The position numbers were made by a program, and so were the translations under genes. A stretch of DNA of 64,000 nt, from the NCBI GenBank assembly GCA_907164885.2, contig OU015490.1, forward strand, positions 232,226,241 to 232,290,240, in the 5' to 3' direction. Position 1 is the first letter of the stretch. Each line of letters begins with the position of its first letter. This document shows, one piece after another, positions 62,389 through 64,000 of the stretch. Origin of the DNA: Dolomedes plantarius (Eukaryota > Arthropoda > Arachnida > Araneae > Dolomedidae). The notes beneath the pieces are model-generated. The model searched no databases. It had not been told where the DNA came from and saw nothing but the letters and a program-made list of their open reading frames with translations.

Positions 62389-64000
62389 CTTGAAACAGAG
62401 ACCATTGAGTAACAAATAAAAGCAAATATTCTGAAAACTGAACAAAACAGATATTAATGGCAAATAATTGGTAAGGTTAATTAAACGAAAGAAAATTAAC
62501 TAGTATTTGTCCATTTTTAATGTTCAGAGAATCCACCAACTGTGATTCCTTGTTATGAAAACATTGATTTAAAACTAGCCGGAACTGGTTTGCATCTAAC
62601 TTTTCCCGTGCTCGTTCGATTCAAAGCGGTGGTGGCGCGGCAAAGAATGTGCGCTCACGGACATTCTCGACTACAAAGTTTAAAAAAAAAAAAACGATGG
62701 CAACAGAAAAGGTGTGGTGGTTTTTGAATTTCCGGCTCAAGAACTATATGTGGAGTCAGTCTTTGAATTATTTTCGGCGAGAGAGTCCATAGATCTACTG
62801 GTAGAGAAGGGGTTCTGAAGCACGTGGTTGCACGTGTAGCACAAAAGAAACATAATCGAACCAAGAAAAATTTTATCAACAAATAAATTGATCTTCTGTA
62901 AGCTAATTTCCCGTGTATATGTTAGATAGATTTTTACAAATGGAGAATTACGTAGATGTTAATGGATTCAAGACATCCTAATGTTTCCTGGCCCTGTGAG
63001 GAAAGTTGTGATGCCCACCTGTGAATCATTTTTGTGCTCTTCTAGTTTATGTATGAAATAAAATGTCATTTATTCAGAAAGTGTGGTAAGTAAATTCTTG
63101 TCTTATCTTTTTTTGTTTAATGCATTTGTGCTGATCTTCTATAATCACGGCCATAACAATAATAATTAACATTCCTTAAGTTTTTAACACAACAATTTCA
63201 TAAAGAAGATGTCTAAGAGTAATTTACAGCCGGAAACGGTGTTTTTGAATTGGTCAGTCCTTTTTCAAATGTTTTTTGGTAAAAGCCTCAGTTTCATTCT
63301 GCATGGCATAAATTTTAGGGCTTCTAATAAGCCATGGAACTGTTTTCTTGACATCTATCATAGAGTATACACAGCGAGTAAGAAAACGTAAAAGCTATTA
63401 AAAGTCGAGTGGATGGGAGTGCTATTGTTGGGGATCGTACTTGCACATTTTCAATTAGGCGATATCCCAATTTTAGGATCTTCGACAGGAAGTGAAGATC
63501 ATTGGCGACGTTGCACGGGATCTCGGACCCAGGGTTGCTTTTGAAACGGAGCGATGTAAATTTATGAAAATGGTTATTAAACGCCTCACACTGCGGCCAT
63601 GTGCTTATTTGGCGACGGGAGACTGTGCCAACCGGTTTTTGACCGACCCCACAGGTGAGCGACAAAATTCAGATGAATCGACAGACATGAGAATGTCAAC
63701 CGGTGTGAGTACGAATTCTTTCCGTCATCTCTCCCTCCATCATTGTAAATAGGTTTAAGGAGCTATGGTTCTGTAGCATTTCTAATTGATGTATGATGTA
63801 ATTAATATAATTTAATTGTTTATTAATTATTTAACCAGTACCTATTTATTTTAATAAAGTTTTTTATTTGATTGTACATGATGCTTCACTTGCAGTATTC
63901 AGCAAATGGCACGGATCCAAACCAGAGTTAACTTTCAGTATACGATCTTCTAAGTCTGGTAATTATAATAATCATTTATAAGGTAAAAGCAGCGTTGCAT
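62389..64000. other. Upstream intron or flank; no exon recognised
   Basis: It should be intron 5' to the thioester exon. A minus-strand frame of 113 codons at 63324-63665 and an overlapping plus-strand frame have no recognisable family. The 63400-63760 part is GC-richer and may be a repeat. Confidence 0.4.

Noticed and set aside
63324..63752. Overlapping frames on both strands near the right edge
   Set aside because: No recognisable domain; probably a repeat, so not called as a gene.

Overview
The window is AT-rich animal DNA dominated by one multi-exon gene on the minus strand whose introns are packed with transposable elements. Eighteen consecutive exons could be joined by eye, all with GT-AG borders and matching codon phases. 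Together they encode about 670 residues of a complement C3-like thioester protein. Its sequence runs from just before the thioester site (GCGEQNM) through the thioester domain, the CUB region and the receptor-binding (MG8) domain into the cysteine-rich C345C/netrin domain. That last domain separates C3/C4/C5 proteins from insect TEPs and alpha-2-macroglobulins. The insects best studied lack C3, whereas chelicerates keep it, so an arachnid (probably a spider) is the likeliest source; that is an inference. The first half of the gene (macroglobulin domains 1-6, anaphylatoxin region, start codon) lies beyond the right edge. The last coding exon was not found.

From right to left, which is the direction of transcription: exon 1 (about 62.2-62.4 kb) holds the thioester. 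Exons 2-6 (59.3 to 50.8 kb) complete the alpha-helical thioester domain. Exons 7-8 (49.6 and 41.7 kb) carry the end of that domain and the second half of CUB. Exons 9-14 (36.0 to 17.9 kb) carry a charged linker and the receptor-binding domain. Exons 15-18 (9.9 to 4.9 kb) carry the C345C domain. The left 1.8 kb holds a Copia-type retrotransposon on the minus strand (gag-like reading frame, primer site, LTR).

The introns and flanks hold many DNA transposons: several Tc1/mariner relatives with long terminal inverted repeats (TIRs), a 2.2-kb Tigger/pogo element, piggyBac-like and hAT-like elements, and many short TIR elements (MITEs). They also hold tRNA-derived SINEs, a dispersed family that begins CTAGCTG and ends in a TATATAGAT tract, long (TA)n tracts and several tandem duplications. 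Some insertions are nested with readable target-site duplications: piggyBac inside a mariner-like TIR, hAT inside a TTAA-flanked MITE, and a piggyBac-type MITE inside a mariner. Nearly all transposase reading frames are broken or partial. No tRNA, rRNA, CRISPR array or operon-like arrangement was seen. The function that can be read here is innate immunity: a hydroxyl-reactive C3-type opsonin.
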